Shown in pieces: positions 26,415-35,574 of a DNA stretch of 64,000 nucleotides (position 1 is its first letter; each line of letters starts with the position of its first letter). The notes below the pieces were generated by a model, which was not told the origin of the DNA, made no database searches, and worked only from the letters and a program-made list of their open reading frames with translations. A program made the translations under genes and the position numbers. The stretch is from Moraxellaceae bacterium AER2_44_116 (GTDB taxonomy: Bacteria > Pseudomonadota > Gammaproteobacteria > Pseudomonadales > Moraxellaceae), in the NCBI GenBank assembly GCA_006546595.1, contig VIAD01000001.1:1-64000 (forward strand). Reading direction: 5' to 3'.

Positions 26415-27872
26415 ATGGCTTGTCGCAATATGGCAATTTCTGAAAGCGCATACGATTATTTTCCTAATCCTACTCATTACGATGAGATGGTCACGTCGGG
26501 CAACAATCGCCATCATTATCAACACGTTGCGGAATGGCTAGAGCAAACGCCTTTAGACTTGATTTTGCAAAGTCGTCACCAAGCCGATGCGATTTTTCGT
26601 CAACAAGGTATTACCTTTACCGTTTATGGCGATAATGCAGGCACAGAGCGATTAATTCCTTTTGATATTATTCCGCGTATTATTCCTGCCCATGAATGGC
26701 AAGTGATGTCTAAAGGCTGTGAGCAACGTGTTTTAGCTCTGAATGCTTTTTTGCATGATATTTATCATGAACAACACATTATTAAAGCGGGTATTGTGCC
26801 TGCCGAACAAATCCTAACCAATGAGCATTATCAAGCGGCAATGAAAGGCTTGACCTTGCCGAATCATATTTATGCTCATATTGCAGGCATTGATTTAGTA
26901 CGCCACAGCAATGGTACGTATTATGTCTTAGAGGATAATTTACGTACGCCTTCAGGTGTGTCGTACATGCTCGAAAATCGTAAAATGACGGAGCGGTTAT
27001 TTCCCGATTTAATGGCTAAACACAAGGTTTTACCTGTTCATCAATACCCTGATTATTTGAAGTCCACGCTGTTAGAAGCATCACCGTCAACATCAGCACC
27101 AACCATCGCTATTTTGACACCCGGCCGTTTTAATAGTGCGTTTTTTGAACATGCATTTTTGGCGCGTTCAATGGGTGTTAATTTGGTCAGTGGCAGTGAT
27201 TTAGTGGTCAAGAATGACGTGGTTTACATGAAGACCATTAAAGGTCTAGAGCGTGTTGATGTTATTTATCGCCGTTTAGATGATGCGTTTCTTGATCCAT
27301 TAGCTTTTGATCCGCGTTCGATGTTAGGTGTGTCAGGGTTGATGTCGGCGTATCGGGCAGGCAATGTCATCTTGGCGAATGCTGTGGGTACAGGGGTTGC
27401 CGACGATAAATCGGTTTATCCCTTTGTGCCAGATATGATTCGTTTTTATCTTAATGAAGAACCGATTCTAGAAAATGTGCCGACATGGCAATGCCGAAAA
27501 CCGGCTGATTTAAGTCATGTGTTAGCCAACTTACCCGATTTGGTGGTGAAAGAGGCGCAAGGTTCAGGCGGTTATGGCATGTTGATTGGCCCAGCTGCCA
27601 CCAAAGCCGAAATCGAAGATTTTAGAGCCAAAATTACGCAATGCCCAGAAGCGTATATCGCTCAACCGACCTTAGCGTTATCAACCTGTCCAACGTTTGT
27701 TGCCGCAGGGATTGCACCACGTCATCTGGATTTACGGCCTTTTGTATTGTCAGGTAAAACCGTACGTTTAGTGGCTGGAGGCTTAACGCGTGTGGCATTA
27801 AAAGCTGGGTCATTGGTAGTCAATTCGTCGCAGGGTGGCGGTACGAAAGATACATGGGTATTGGCTGAATAA
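26415..27872 (+). CDS. Circularly permuted ATP-grasp protein (separate form)
   Basis: A 485-residue circularly permuted ATP-grasp amidoligase-like protein. Diagnostic stretches are LEDNLRTPSGVSYMLENR, LTPGRFNSAFFEH, VDVIYRRLDDAFLDPLAFD, VVKEAQGSGGYGMLIGP (ATP-binding loop) and RLVAGGLTRVAL...GGGTKDTWVL. ATP-grasp enzymes join a carboxylate to an amine through an acyl phosphate; the substrate here is unknown. ATG 26415 is chosen over ATG 26376 because AGGGAG lies 7 nt before it. The gene heads an apparent operon with an alpha-E gene and an Anbu proteasome-like gene. The N-terminal two thirds of the 837-residue protein at 33061 is its paralogue. Confidence 0.9.
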   Translation: MACRNMAISESAYDYFPNPTHYDEMVTSGNNRHHYQHVAEWLEQTPLDLILQSRHQADAIFRQQGITFTVYGDNAGTERLIPFDIIPRIIPAHEWQVMSKGCEQRVLALNAFLHDIYHEQHIIKAGIVPAEQILTNEHYQAAMKGLTLPNHIYAHIAGIDLVRHSNGTYYVLEDNLRTPSGVSYMLENRKMTERLFPDLMAKHKVLPVHQYPDYLKSTLLEASPSTSAPTIAILTPGRFNSAFFEHAFLARSMGVNLVSGSDLVVKNDVVYMKTIKGLERVDVIYRRLDDAFLDPLAFDPRSMLGVSGLMSAYRAGNVILANAVGTGVADDKSVYPFVPDMIRFYLNEEPILENVPTWQCRKPADLSHVLANLPDLVVKEAQGSGGYGMLIGPAATKAEIEDFRAKITQCPEAYIAQPTLALSTCPTFVAAGIAPRHLDLRPFVLSGKTVRLVAGGLTRVALKAGSLVVNSSQGGGTKDTWVLAE

Positions 27873-27914
27873 CGGTTGATTTAAGTAAATCTCATTAAGG
27901 GGATATAAAAAATT

Positions 27915-28658
27915 ATGTTGCTACTTTCTACGGCTGCTGATTTGTATTGGCTAGGGCGTTATTTTAGTCGTAGCCAAGAGTTAGTTGACTTATTACTGGC
28001 TAGTTTTAAAGATTCTAGTCCTGAGAGTCTGGGGATTCCGTTAAGTATTACAGGAACGTGGCAAAATTTTTATCAGCAGTATATGACCTTAAACGTAGAG
28101 TCATTGGCAGAGTTTTTTATTACGGCTAACAATGCCACCAGTTTAACCGCATGTTTGGAAGCGACGCGTGCCGATGCACAGGCCACGCGTGGACGTATTT
28201 CGGGCGAGTTGTGGGTCACCATTAACAGTCTGTGGTTGGAGTGGCAAGAGCGTATTACCCATGTTGGCACGTATAGTGATCATTGGGCTTCTTTTGATTG
28301 GCTAAAGCAGTCTTTACAGACGGTACAAGGCTTAATTGACGGCTATGCTGATGATGAAACTAAACGGTTTATTGTTATTGGTCAATTAGTTGAAGCACTG
28401 GATAACGCCTTTCGTAAGTTGGCCACGCCTGATGCAGCCGTGCCATTAAATGCGGAGATTGCTCAATGGGCGGTTTTATTACTGCAACGCATAGCGTCAT
28501 TAGATAAAGGCTTATGGCAACACACCATACAGCATAGTCAAGATTTGGTGCAGGTCTGTCAGTTGTGTTCAGATGAAGGTGCAATGATGAATATGCAAGA
28601 GATTCAACAGACACTGCAACGTCTGACCCATAGTTTAGCCGATGTCTTTGCCGCTTAG
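27915..28658 (+). CDS. Alpha-E domain protein (separate form)
   Basis: A 247-residue, almost entirely alpha-helical protein of the alpha-E (DUF403) family. It begins with the typical LLLSTAADLYWLGRYFSRSQELV, followed by the conserved ARADAQATRGRISGELWVTINSLWLEW pattern split over several helices. These proteins nearly always accompany circularly permuted ATP-grasp proteins, and no biochemical role is proven. AAGGGG lies about 15 nt before the ATG, and the gap to the ATP-grasp stop is about 40 nt. The Anbu gene follows after 11 nt. Confidence 0.9.
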   Translation: MLLLSTAADLYWLGRYFSRSQELVDLLLASFKDSSPESLGIPLSITGTWQNFYQQYMTLNVESLAEFFITANNATSLTACLEATRADAQATRGRISGELWVTINSLWLEWQERITHVGTYSDHWASFDWLKQSLQTVQGLIDGYADDETKRFIVIGQLVEALDNAFRKLATPDAAVPLNAEIAQWAVLLLQRIASLDKGLWQHTIQHSQDLVQVCQLCSDEGAMMNMQEIQQTLQRLTHSLADVFAA

Positions 28659-28669
28659 AGAGTAGAAAA

Positions 28670-29395
28670 ATGACTTATTGTGTTGCCATGCGTTTAGAAG
28701 AAGGGTTGGTATTTGTCAGTGATTCGCGTACCAATGCAGGTATTGATCAGATTGCGGTGTTTCGGAAGTTGCATTTGTTTGGTATTGAAGGTGAACGGGT
28801 TATTGTTTTGCAAAGTTCGGGCAATTTAGCGACCTCACAATCGGTGATTACCTTGTTGCGACAGCGTATTCAGGCCGACGAAGGAAGTCATTTGCATAAT
28901 GTCACGAATATGTATGAAGCAGCGACATTGGTTGGGCAAACCTTGCGTGATGTGCTAAAAAAATACAAAGAACAAGACATGGATTTTTCTTGTTCGTTGT
29001 TGTTAGGTGGGCAAATTTTGGGCGAAGAACCGAAGTTGTTTAATATTTACTCACAAGGCAATTTTATTGCCGCCACGCAAGACACTCCGTACTTTCAAAT
29101 TGGTGAAAGTAAATATGGCAAACCGATTTTGGATCGGGCGTTAACCTATTTTAGCCCGATTGATAAAGCATTGCGGTGTGCATTGATTTCGTTTGATTCA
29201 ACGATTCATAGTAATTTATCGGTGGGTATGCCGTTAGATTTAATGGTGTATCGCAACAACTCGTTTAAGTTGCCTCAAGGCCGACGTTTACATAATGATG
29301 ATCCGTATTTTCAGATGATTCGTACCCAATGGTCGGAAGGCTTAAAACAGGTGTTGGGAGAGTTACCTTCGCCGCCTGCCGATTATTGGCATTAA
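28670..29395 (+). CDS. Anbu: ancestral beta-subunit proteasome-type protease
   Basis: A 241-residue N-terminal nucleophile hydrolase of the Anbu (COG3484) family. After Met removal the chain starts with Thr (TYCVAMRLEEGLVFVSDSRTN), placing the catalytic Thr at mature position 1. The Asp (SDSRTN) and Lys (VFRKLHLF) positions of the proteasomal site are also present. Anbu assembles into ring or spiral multimers and is related to proteasome beta subunits and HslV, but no unfoldase partner gene is present here. The ATP-grasp and alpha-E neighbours fit the recurrent Anbu locus. Its substrate and activity are still unclear in the literature. Confidence 0.92.
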   Translation: MTYCVAMRLEEGLVFVSDSRTNAGIDQIAVFRKLHLFGIEGERVIVLQSSGNLATSQSVITLLRQRIQADEGSHLHNVTNMYEAATLVGQTLRDVLKKYKEQDMDFSCSLLLGGQILGEEPKLFNIYSQGNFIAATQDTPYFQIGESKYGKPILDRALTYFSPIDKALRCALISFDSTIHSNLSVGMPLDLMVYRNNSFKLPQGRRLHNDDPYFQMIRTQWSEGLKQVLGELPSPPADYWH

Positions 29396-29464
29396 TTCAA
29401 TCCACCATCACACGTTTATGAACGCCCTAAATTGGTGCTAATTACTCGCTGATGGTGCAGAGTC

Positions 29465-29568
29465 AGGACTTACGCATCGCACTGCGATTAGCGCGTGTGG
29501 TGAATCTCCCCAAACTCTTTTTTTTTGCAAAGGGGTTGGGGGGATTTAGCGATAACTGCGTAAGTACT
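29465..29568. mobile_element. MITE-like element copy A
   Basis: A 104-bp element with 11-bp terminal inverted repeats (AGGACTTACGC and GCGTAAGTACT, one mismatch). The first 32 bp match copy B (37830) at all but one position, and the last 20 or so also match, but the centre differs: it is a hairpin of CCCCAAACTCTTT with AAAGGGGTTGGGG. No obvious target duplication. It sits between the Anbu and transglutaminase genes. Confidence 0.75.
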
Positions 29569-29597
29569 AAGCATGTTTTTATTCTAGGGAGAAGTCT

Positions 29598-32500
29598 GTG
29601 TCTATCCATGTTGCGCTTCATCATGTCACACACTATCGTTATGATCGTCCCATTAACTTAGGGCCACAAACGATTCGTTTACGTCCTGCGCCGCATTGCC
29701 GCACCCGTATTTTATCGTATTCGCTCAAAGTTCTACCCACTCAGCATTTTATTAACTGGCAACAAGACCCACAGGCGAATTATTTAGCCCGTTTAGTTTT
29801 TCCCGAAAAAACGCGTGAATTTAAAGTCGAAGTGGACTTAGTGGCGGAAATGTCCGTCATCAATCCGTTTGACTTCTTTTTAGAGCCGTATGCTGAGAAC
29901 TTTCCATTTACCTACGATGCCAGCTTAGACCAAGAGCTAGCCCCTTATTTAGTGACATTGCCTGCTTCACCAGAAGTGGAACAGTATTTACAGGGTATTT
30001 CCTTAGATACAGTGCGAACGATTGATTTTTTAGTCGCGCTCAATACACGGCTATGTCGAGATATTAGTTATTTAATTCGCATGGAAGCGGGTGTACAAAC
30101 ACCTGAAGAAACATTAACCAGTTTGTCGGGTTCGTGTCGTGATTCCGCATGGCTGTTAGTCCAGTTATTCCGTCATTTGGGCTTGGCAGCGCGTTTTGTG
30201 TCGGGTTATTTAATTCAATTAACCGCCGATGTGAAATCCCTCGATGGCCCAACAGGCACAGACGTAGACTTTACCGATTTACATGCATGGTGCGAAGTCT
30301 ATTTACCGGGCGCAGGTTGGGTGGGTTTAGACCCGACATCGGGTTTATTAGCAGGTGAAGGTCATTTGCCGTTAGCGTGTAGCCCTGAACCGTCATCTGC
30401 CGCACCGATTACGGGTTTATTGGATGAGTGTGAGTGTGAGTTTGAACACGTCATGACGGTAGAGCGTATTTGGGAAGCTCCGCGTGTCACTAAACCCTAT
30501 ACGCCTGAACAATGGCAAGCGATTCAGGCACTCGGCCATTGGGTTGATGCCGATCTCAAGGCCTTAGATGTTCGACTCACGATGGGTGGCGAACCGACAT
30601 TTGTTGCCGTTGATGATCCCGATGGCGCAGAGTGGAATACCGAAGCACTGGGCAAAACCAAGCGTTTACGAGCCATTGAATTGTTTAATCGGATGCGTGA
30701 TAAATATGCACCGTACGGCTTGAGTCATTTTGGCCAAGGTAAGTGGTACCCCGGTGAGCAGTTACCACGTTGGTCGTTGAATTGTTTTTGGCGTAAAGAT
30801 GGCGAACCTATTTGGACAGATCCGAGTCTCTATGCGGATGAAGGCAAACAATATGGTGCTGATGCCACCATTGCTGCTGAGTTTTTGCAAGGTGTCGCGA
30901 CGCGTTTGGGTGTAGACGAATCGTATATTTTTCCTGCGTTTGAAGATCTATTTTACTACATGTGGCGTGAGCGTAAGCTGCCTGAAAACGTCGATCCCTT
31001 TGACTCTCGTTTAAATGATGAACTAGAACGTGCGCGCTTGATGAAAGTGTTTAGCCAAGGTTTGGGTCATGTAGTGGGTCATGTGTTGCCGATAGCGCGT
31101 CATGTCAAAGCGAATTGCTGGCAAACAGGCTCATGGTTTTTACGCGATGAACACTGTTATTTAATTCCCGGTGATTCCGCAATGGGCTATCGCTTGCCCT
31201 TAGATTCACAGCCGTGGGTGAGAAAAGAGGACTTTCCTTATATCAATCCGCCTGATCCGAGTGCTGAATTCCCTGCATTAAAAAGCTACACCGCCATTCG
31301 TCAGCAATTTCAAGGCGAAAAAACGGCATTAGTGCATCAACAACCTAAAGCCAAAGAATCGGCTGTTGACTTGACGCGCACCGCATTATCTGCCGAGCCA
31401 CGCAACGGCAAGCTGTATTTGTTTATGCCGCCATTGGCACAGCTAGACGATTATTTAGAGCTGGTTGCGGCGATTGAAGCTACGGCTCATGCTTTACACC
31501 AACCGATTATTTTAGAGGGTTATGAGCCACCTTCCGACCCACGTTTAACGCATTTCCGTATTACGCCAGACCCTGGTGTGATTGAAGTCAATATTCATCC
31601 GTCAACGTCTTGGGATGAGTTGGTTGACCGTACCACGCATTTATACGATGCCGCGCATTTATGTCGTTTAACCAGCGAAAAATTCATGACCGATGGTCGT
31701 CATACGGGCACAGGTGGTGGTAATCACTTTGTTATGGGTGGAGCTACGGTCAATGATTCGCCGTTTTTACGCCGTCCTGATTTACTGCGCAGCTTGATTG
31801 CGTATTGGCAAAATCACCCGTCATTGTCGTATTTGTTTTCGGGGTTATTTATTGGTCCAACGTCTCAAGCACCGCGTATTGATGAAGCGCGTAATGACGC
31901 TTTACATGAGTTAGAAATTGCCTTTCAACAATTTCCCGCTGAAGGCAAGACGTGTCCACCGTGGTTGGTTGACCGTTTGCTGCGCCATTTACTCACCGAT
32001 GTCACGGGTAATACGCATCGTTCAGAGTTCTGTATTGATAAGCTGTATTCACCCGATAGCAGTACAGGGCGTTTAGGTTTGTTAGAGCTACGGGCGTTTG
32101 AAATGCCGCCACATGCACAAATGAGCTTGTCGCAACAGTTATTAATTCGGGCATTGATTGCACGTTTCTGGAAACAACCGTACAACCCAAAACGCTTATC
32201 ACGTTGGGGTACCGAGCTGCATGATCGTTTTATGTTGCCGTACTTTGTCAAAGAAGATTTTAACGATGTCATTACGGAGTTGCAGGAAGCAGGGTATCCG
32301 CTCCAAGCGGATTGGTTTAATGCCCATTTTGAATTCCGTTTCCCGAAATATGGTGATTATGCCGTCAAAGGTATTGAGCTAGAAGTCCGTCATGCCTTAG
32401 AGCCTTGGCATGTGTTGGGTGAGGAGAGTGGTGCAGGCGGCAATGTTCGTTTTGTTGACTCATCGGTAGAGCGCGTGCAAGTGAAAGTGACAGGACTACC

Positions 32501-32879
32501 CCCTGAGCGTTATACCTTAACCTGTAATGGTGAGCCTGTTCCGTTACGGGCAACGGGTAACGTCGGTGAGTTTGTTGCGGGTGTGCGTTATCGGGCATGG
32601 CAACCGCCATCGTGTTTGCATCCGACCATTGGTATTCATGCCCCGTTAACCTTTGATATTGTCGATACATGGATGTCTCGCTCATTGGGTGGCTGTCAAT
32701 ACCATGTGACGCATGCGGGTGGCCGTAGCTTTGATACTTTCCCTGTCAATTCTTATGAAGCGGAAAGTCGTCGTTTAGCCCGATTCTTCCGTATGGGTCA
32801 TAGCCCCAATAAGGTGCAAGTCAAGCCGTTGGTATATAACACTGACCATCCTTTCATGTTAGACTTGCGCCGCAAGTGA
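29598..32879 (+). CDS. Transglutaminase-like protein with DUF2126 region
   Basis: A 1093-residue protein. The N-terminal part (about 1-270) is a bacterial transglutaminase-like module: a beta domain followed by a papain-fold core with Cys180 in GSCRDSAWLLVQLFRHLG, His in TDLHAWCEVY and Asp in GLDPTSG. The remainder is the DUF2126-type region (LTMGGEPTFVAVDDPDGAEWN, LEGYEPPSDPRL, GTGGGNHFVMGG, LLELRAFEMPPHAQM). This is the usual large partner of circularly permuted ATP-grasp/alpha-E genes. Start is GTG 29598 with GGGAGA about 8 nt upstream. A terminator follows. Whether it makes or breaks amide bonds is unknown. Confidence 0.9.
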   Translation: MSIHVALHHVTHYRYDRPINLGPQTIRLRPAPHCRTRILSYSLKVLPTQHFINWQQDPQANYLARLVFPEKTREFKVEVDLVAEMSVINPFDFFLEPYAENFPFTYDASLDQELAPYLVTLPASPEVEQYLQGISLDTVRTIDFLVALNTRLCRDISYLIRMEAGVQTPEETLTSLSGSCRDSAWLLVQLFRHLGLAARFVSGYLIQLTADVKSLDGPTGTDVDFTDLHAWCEVYLPGAGWVGLDPTSGLLAGEGHLPLACSPEPSSAAPITGLLDECECEFEHVMTVERIWEAPRVTKPYTPEQWQAIQALGHWVDADLKALDVRLTMGGEPTFVAVDDPDGAEWNTEALGKTKRLRAIELFNRMRDKYAPYGLSHFGQGKWYPGEQLPRWSLNCFWRKDGEPIWTDPSLYADEGKQYGADATIAAEFLQGVATRLGVDESYIFPAFEDLFYYMWRERKLPENVDPFDSRLNDELERARLMKVFSQGLGHVVGHVLPIARHVKANCWQTGSWFLRDEHCYLIPGDSAMGYRLPLDSQPWVRKEDFPYINPPDPSAEFPALKSYTAIRQQFQGEKTALVHQQPKAKESAVDLTRTALSAEPRNGKLYLFMPPLAQLDDYLELVAAIEATAHALHQPIILEGYEPPSDPRLTHFRITPDPGVIEVNIHPSTSWDELVDRTTHLYDAAHLCRLTSEKFMTDGRHTGTGGGNHFVMGGATVNDSPFLRRPDLLRSLIAYWQNHPSLSYLFSGLFIGPTSQAPRIDEARNDALHELEIAFQQFPAEGKTCPPWLVDRLLRHLLTDVTGNTHRSEFCIDKLYSPDSSTGRLGLLELRAFEMPPHAQMSLSQQLLIRALIARFWKQPYNPKRLSRWGTELHDRFMLPYFVKEDFNDVITELQEAGYPLQADWFNAHFEFRFPKYGDYAVKGIELEVRHALEPWHVLGEESGAGGNVRFVDSSVERVQVKVTGLPPERYTLTCNGEPVPLRATGNVGEFVAGVRYRAWQPPSCLHPTIGIHAPLTFDIVDTWMSRSLGGCQYHVTHAGGRSFDTFPVNSYEAESRRLARFFRMGHSPNKVQVKPLVYNTDHPFMLDLRRK

Positions 32880-32931
32880 TTTTTAGTGCGGCTAATACCT
32901 GAGCTGCACACTTAAAGCGAATCACGCTTCT

Positions 32932-32965
32932 TCCCTATATCTGTCACGGCTATAGGGATTTTTTT
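32932..32965 (+). terminator. Rho-independent terminator
   Basis: TCCCTATA pairs with TATAGGGA and is followed by seven T. It ends transcription after the large transglutaminase gene, so the fused ATP-grasp gene downstream probably needs its own promoter. Confidence 0.75.
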
Positions 32966-32975
32966 CATTTTATGA

Positions 32976-33067
32976 CTGACACGGTTATCGCTTATTGGCT
33001 CGCATTGCAGCAGCCTTAAAGCGGCTTTATGTTCGCAAAACGCGCTAATCGAGGTTTGATGTGTCAG
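32976..33067. mobile_element. MITE-like element copy C (inverted orientation, variant ends)
   Basis: About 30 nt (GCGGCTTTATGTTCGC... to GCTAATCG) match the reverse complement of copy B with one difference, and CGGTTATCGCTTATT also matches. The ends differ from copies A and B: here CTGACAC at 32976 mirrors GTGTCAG at 33061. The right end contains GAGG and the GTG start of the next gene. Confidence 0.6.
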
Positions 33068-35574
33068 TTGTTACTTCAAAAATTAAAGAACACATGTCTA
33101 AGCTGTTTGATTCCTACAAGATTGACCCGAGCCGCTACAATGAAGTGTTTGCGGCGGATGGTTCTATTCACCCGCATTGGCAACACTTTGCGGATACTTT
33201 GTCAGGGATGACAGCCGAGCAAATGCAGCAACGTGCTGATTTAGTCGCCCAACAAATTCATGAAAATGGTGTGACCTATAATGTCTATGCTGACCCTAGT
33301 GGCAATAATCGGCCTTGGCGTTTAGGGCCAATTCCCAATCTTATTCCAATGGATGAATGGAAAACCTTAGCTGAAGGGATCGCGCAACGCGCCAGTTTAC
33401 TGAATGATATGTTGGTTGATATTTATGGCAAACAAACACTCATTCAACAAGGACTGATTCCTGCGGAGTTAATTTACGGCCATCCTAATTTCCTGCGTCC
33501 GTGTTTGGGCATTAAGCCGCCACGTAATACCTACCTTCATGTCTACGCTGCCGATGTCGCGCGTGCTGCTGATGGTCGGTGGTGGATTATGGCCGACCGT
33601 ACACAAACGCCCTCAGGTGCAGGTTACGCGCTCGAAAACCGTCAAATTATTGCCCGTGCTTTTCCAGAGTTATACCGTCAACTCAAAGTACAATCGCTCA
33701 ATGATTACTTTTTGACATTACGGCAAACACTTTCGCGCTTAGCACCAACAAACGGTGAGCCACCGCTCATCGTCTTACTGACTTCAGGCCGTTTTAATGA
33801 AACCTATTTTGAACATGTTTATTTAGCACGTCATTTAGGGATGCCGTTGGTCGAAGGTTCAGATTTAACGGTACGTAATTCGGTCGTCTATTTGAAAACA
33901 TTGAATGGCTTAAAACGAGTACATGCTATTTTACGGCGTTTAGATGATGATTATTGCGACCCATTAGAGTTACGCAGTGACTCTTCATTAGGGGTTGCAG
34001 GATTATTAGATGCCGTGCGTTCAGGTAATGTTCTCGTTGCCAATGCCTTAGGTTCAGGTGTGGTTGAGTCAGCGGCTTTACTAGGGTTTTTACCCAAGAT
34101 TTGTCGGCACTTACGCGGTGAAGAACTTAAGTTACCTTCTATTGCGACATGGTGGTGTGGCGAGCAAGTTGTCTTTGCTAAAACATTAGCCAATTTAGAA
34201 CAGTTTGTGGTCAAACCCACATTCCCGTCACAGCGTTTTGAACCCGTTTTTTGTAAAAATTTAGATGCAGAACAATTAGACGAGATGCGTTCGCGCCTGA
34301 AACGCCGACCTTATACCTACGTTGCACAAGCTCGAGTGACGTTGTCGCAATCACCTGTTTGGAATAAAAACACACAGCAGTTTGCCGCCCAAGCGTCAGG
34401 TATGCGCGTCTATGCCGTTGCCAGTGAAGACGGCAGTTATGTCGTGATGGCGGGTGGCTTAACGCGTGTCGCAGGCGATAATGTGACAGATGTGGTTTCG
34501 ATGCAGCGTGGTGGCCTGAGTAAAGATACATGGGTTTGTTTTAGCCATAGCTCGCGTACCGAAAAACCGCAAATGCGTACTATTGGTGTCCGTGATTTAT
34601 TGCGCCAAGACCCGTATTTGCCGTCTCGTGTGGCGGAAAATATGTTTTGGTTGGGGCGTTATTCTGAGCGTTGTGATAACAATGCGCGGTTATTACGCTC
34701 GGCGTTATCTCGTCATATTGAGTTGGCAGGTGATAGCGATTTAGGTTTAGAAATTGCGCTGGATAGTTGCAAGTTTTTGGGTTTGTATCCCCCTAAAGAC
34801 GAAATTACGGAACAGTTATTAGCAGGTATTTGTGATGGCGATTGGTCAAGTAGCCTTGTTTCTAACTTACGCAGTTTGATTTGGTCTGCTTCACAAGTAC
34901 GTGGTCGTTTGTCTCAAGAAAATTGGATTGCTATTGTTGAATTACAACAAGAAGCGGATGCGTTAACGCTGGAAACCTTTGAGCTAGGTGAAGCACTCGC
35001 TTTTGTTGATCGTTTATTAATGTCATTGTCGTCATTGGCGGGTTTTGCGATGGATGATATGACGCAAGATAACAGTTGGCGTTTTTTGATGATGGGGCGA
35101 CGTTTAGAGCGTTTGCAGTTTTTAGCCGATATGATCGCGCAATTATTGCAAACTCCGTCCGCTATCGAACAGACTGGATTGGATTGGTTGTTAGAATTAG
35201 CCGACAGCACGATTACCTATCGTAGTCGCTATTTGTCGAGTGCCCAATTATTACCTGTCCTTGATTTAATTTTGCTTGATCCGAATAATCCGCATTCGTT
35301 ACAGTTTCAGCTAGATAGTTTGCTAACGACGTTGCACCAACTGGATCATGAGGATGATTATGGGTTACGGGCATTGATTGAGCGTTTAGAGTCGTTAAAT
35401 TTTGATGTGTTGGAAAGTGAAATGCATTATCCCGCACGTTTAGCGCGCGCATTGACAATGATTGCCCGATTGTTACATGAAATTGCCGCAGCAGGACGTG
35501 GGCTATCAGACCATTTAAGTTTGCGTTATTTTGCTCATATTGACACCATTAGCCAACCGACAGCGTCCTCTTAA
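33061..35574 (+). CDS. Fused circularly permuted ATP-grasp / alpha-E protein
   Basis: An 837-residue fusion. Residues about 1-490 are a circularly permuted ATP-grasp domain paralogous to the protein at 26415 (RTQTPSGAGYALENRQI, LTSGRFNETYFEH, ILRRLDDDYCDPL, VMAGGLTRVAG, GGLSKDTWVC). Residues about 515-825 are an alpha-E domain (VAENMFWLGRYSERCDNNARLLRSAL, then VRGRLSQENW). Start is GTG 33061 with GAGG 6 nt upstream, both inside a repeat element; ATG 33094 is the alternative. The stop overlaps the ATG of the following transglutaminase (TAATG), so the two are translationally coupled. Having separate and fused forms in one locus suggests two parallel modules. Confidence 0.9.
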   Translation: MSVVTSKIKEHMSKLFDSYKIDPSRYNEVFAADGSIHPHWQHFADTLSGMTAEQMQQRADLVAQQIHENGVTYNVYADPSGNNRPWRLGPIPNLIPMDEWKTLAEGIAQRASLLNDMLVDIYGKQTLIQQGLIPAELIYGHPNFLRPCLGIKPPRNTYLHVYAADVARAADGRWWIMADRTQTPSGAGYALENRQIIARAFPELYRQLKVQSLNDYFLTLRQTLSRLAPTNGEPPLIVLLTSGRFNETYFEHVYLARHLGMPLVEGSDLTVRNSVVYLKTLNGLKRVHAILRRLDDDYCDPLELRSDSSLGVAGLLDAVRSGNVLVANALGSGVVESAALLGFLPKICRHLRGEELKLPSIATWWCGEQVVFAKTLANLEQFVVKPTFPSQRFEPVFCKNLDAEQLDEMRSRLKRRPYTYVAQARVTLSQSPVWNKNTQQFAAQASGMRVYAVASEDGSYVVMAGGLTRVAGDNVTDVVSMQRGGLSKDTWVCFSHSSRTEKPQMRTIGVRDLLRQDPYLPSRVAENMFWLGRYSERCDNNARLLRSALSRHIELAGDSDLGLEIALDSCKFLGLYPPKDEITEQLLAGICDGDWSSSLVSNLRSLIWSASQVRGRLSQENWIAIVELQQEADALTLETFELGEALAFVDRLLMSLSSLAGFAMDDMTQDNSWRFLMMGRRLERLQFLADMIAQLLQTPSAIEQTGLDWLLELADSTITYRSRYLSSAQLLPVLDLILLDPNNPHSLQFQLDSLLTTLHQLDHEDDYGLRALIERLESLNFDVLESEMHYPARLARALTMIARLLHEIAAAGRGLSDHLSLRYFAHIDTISQPTASS

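Noticed and set aside
33951..34531. Minus-strand frames inside the fused ATP-grasp gene
   Set aside because: Antisense shadows without recognisable domains or ribosome-binding sites.
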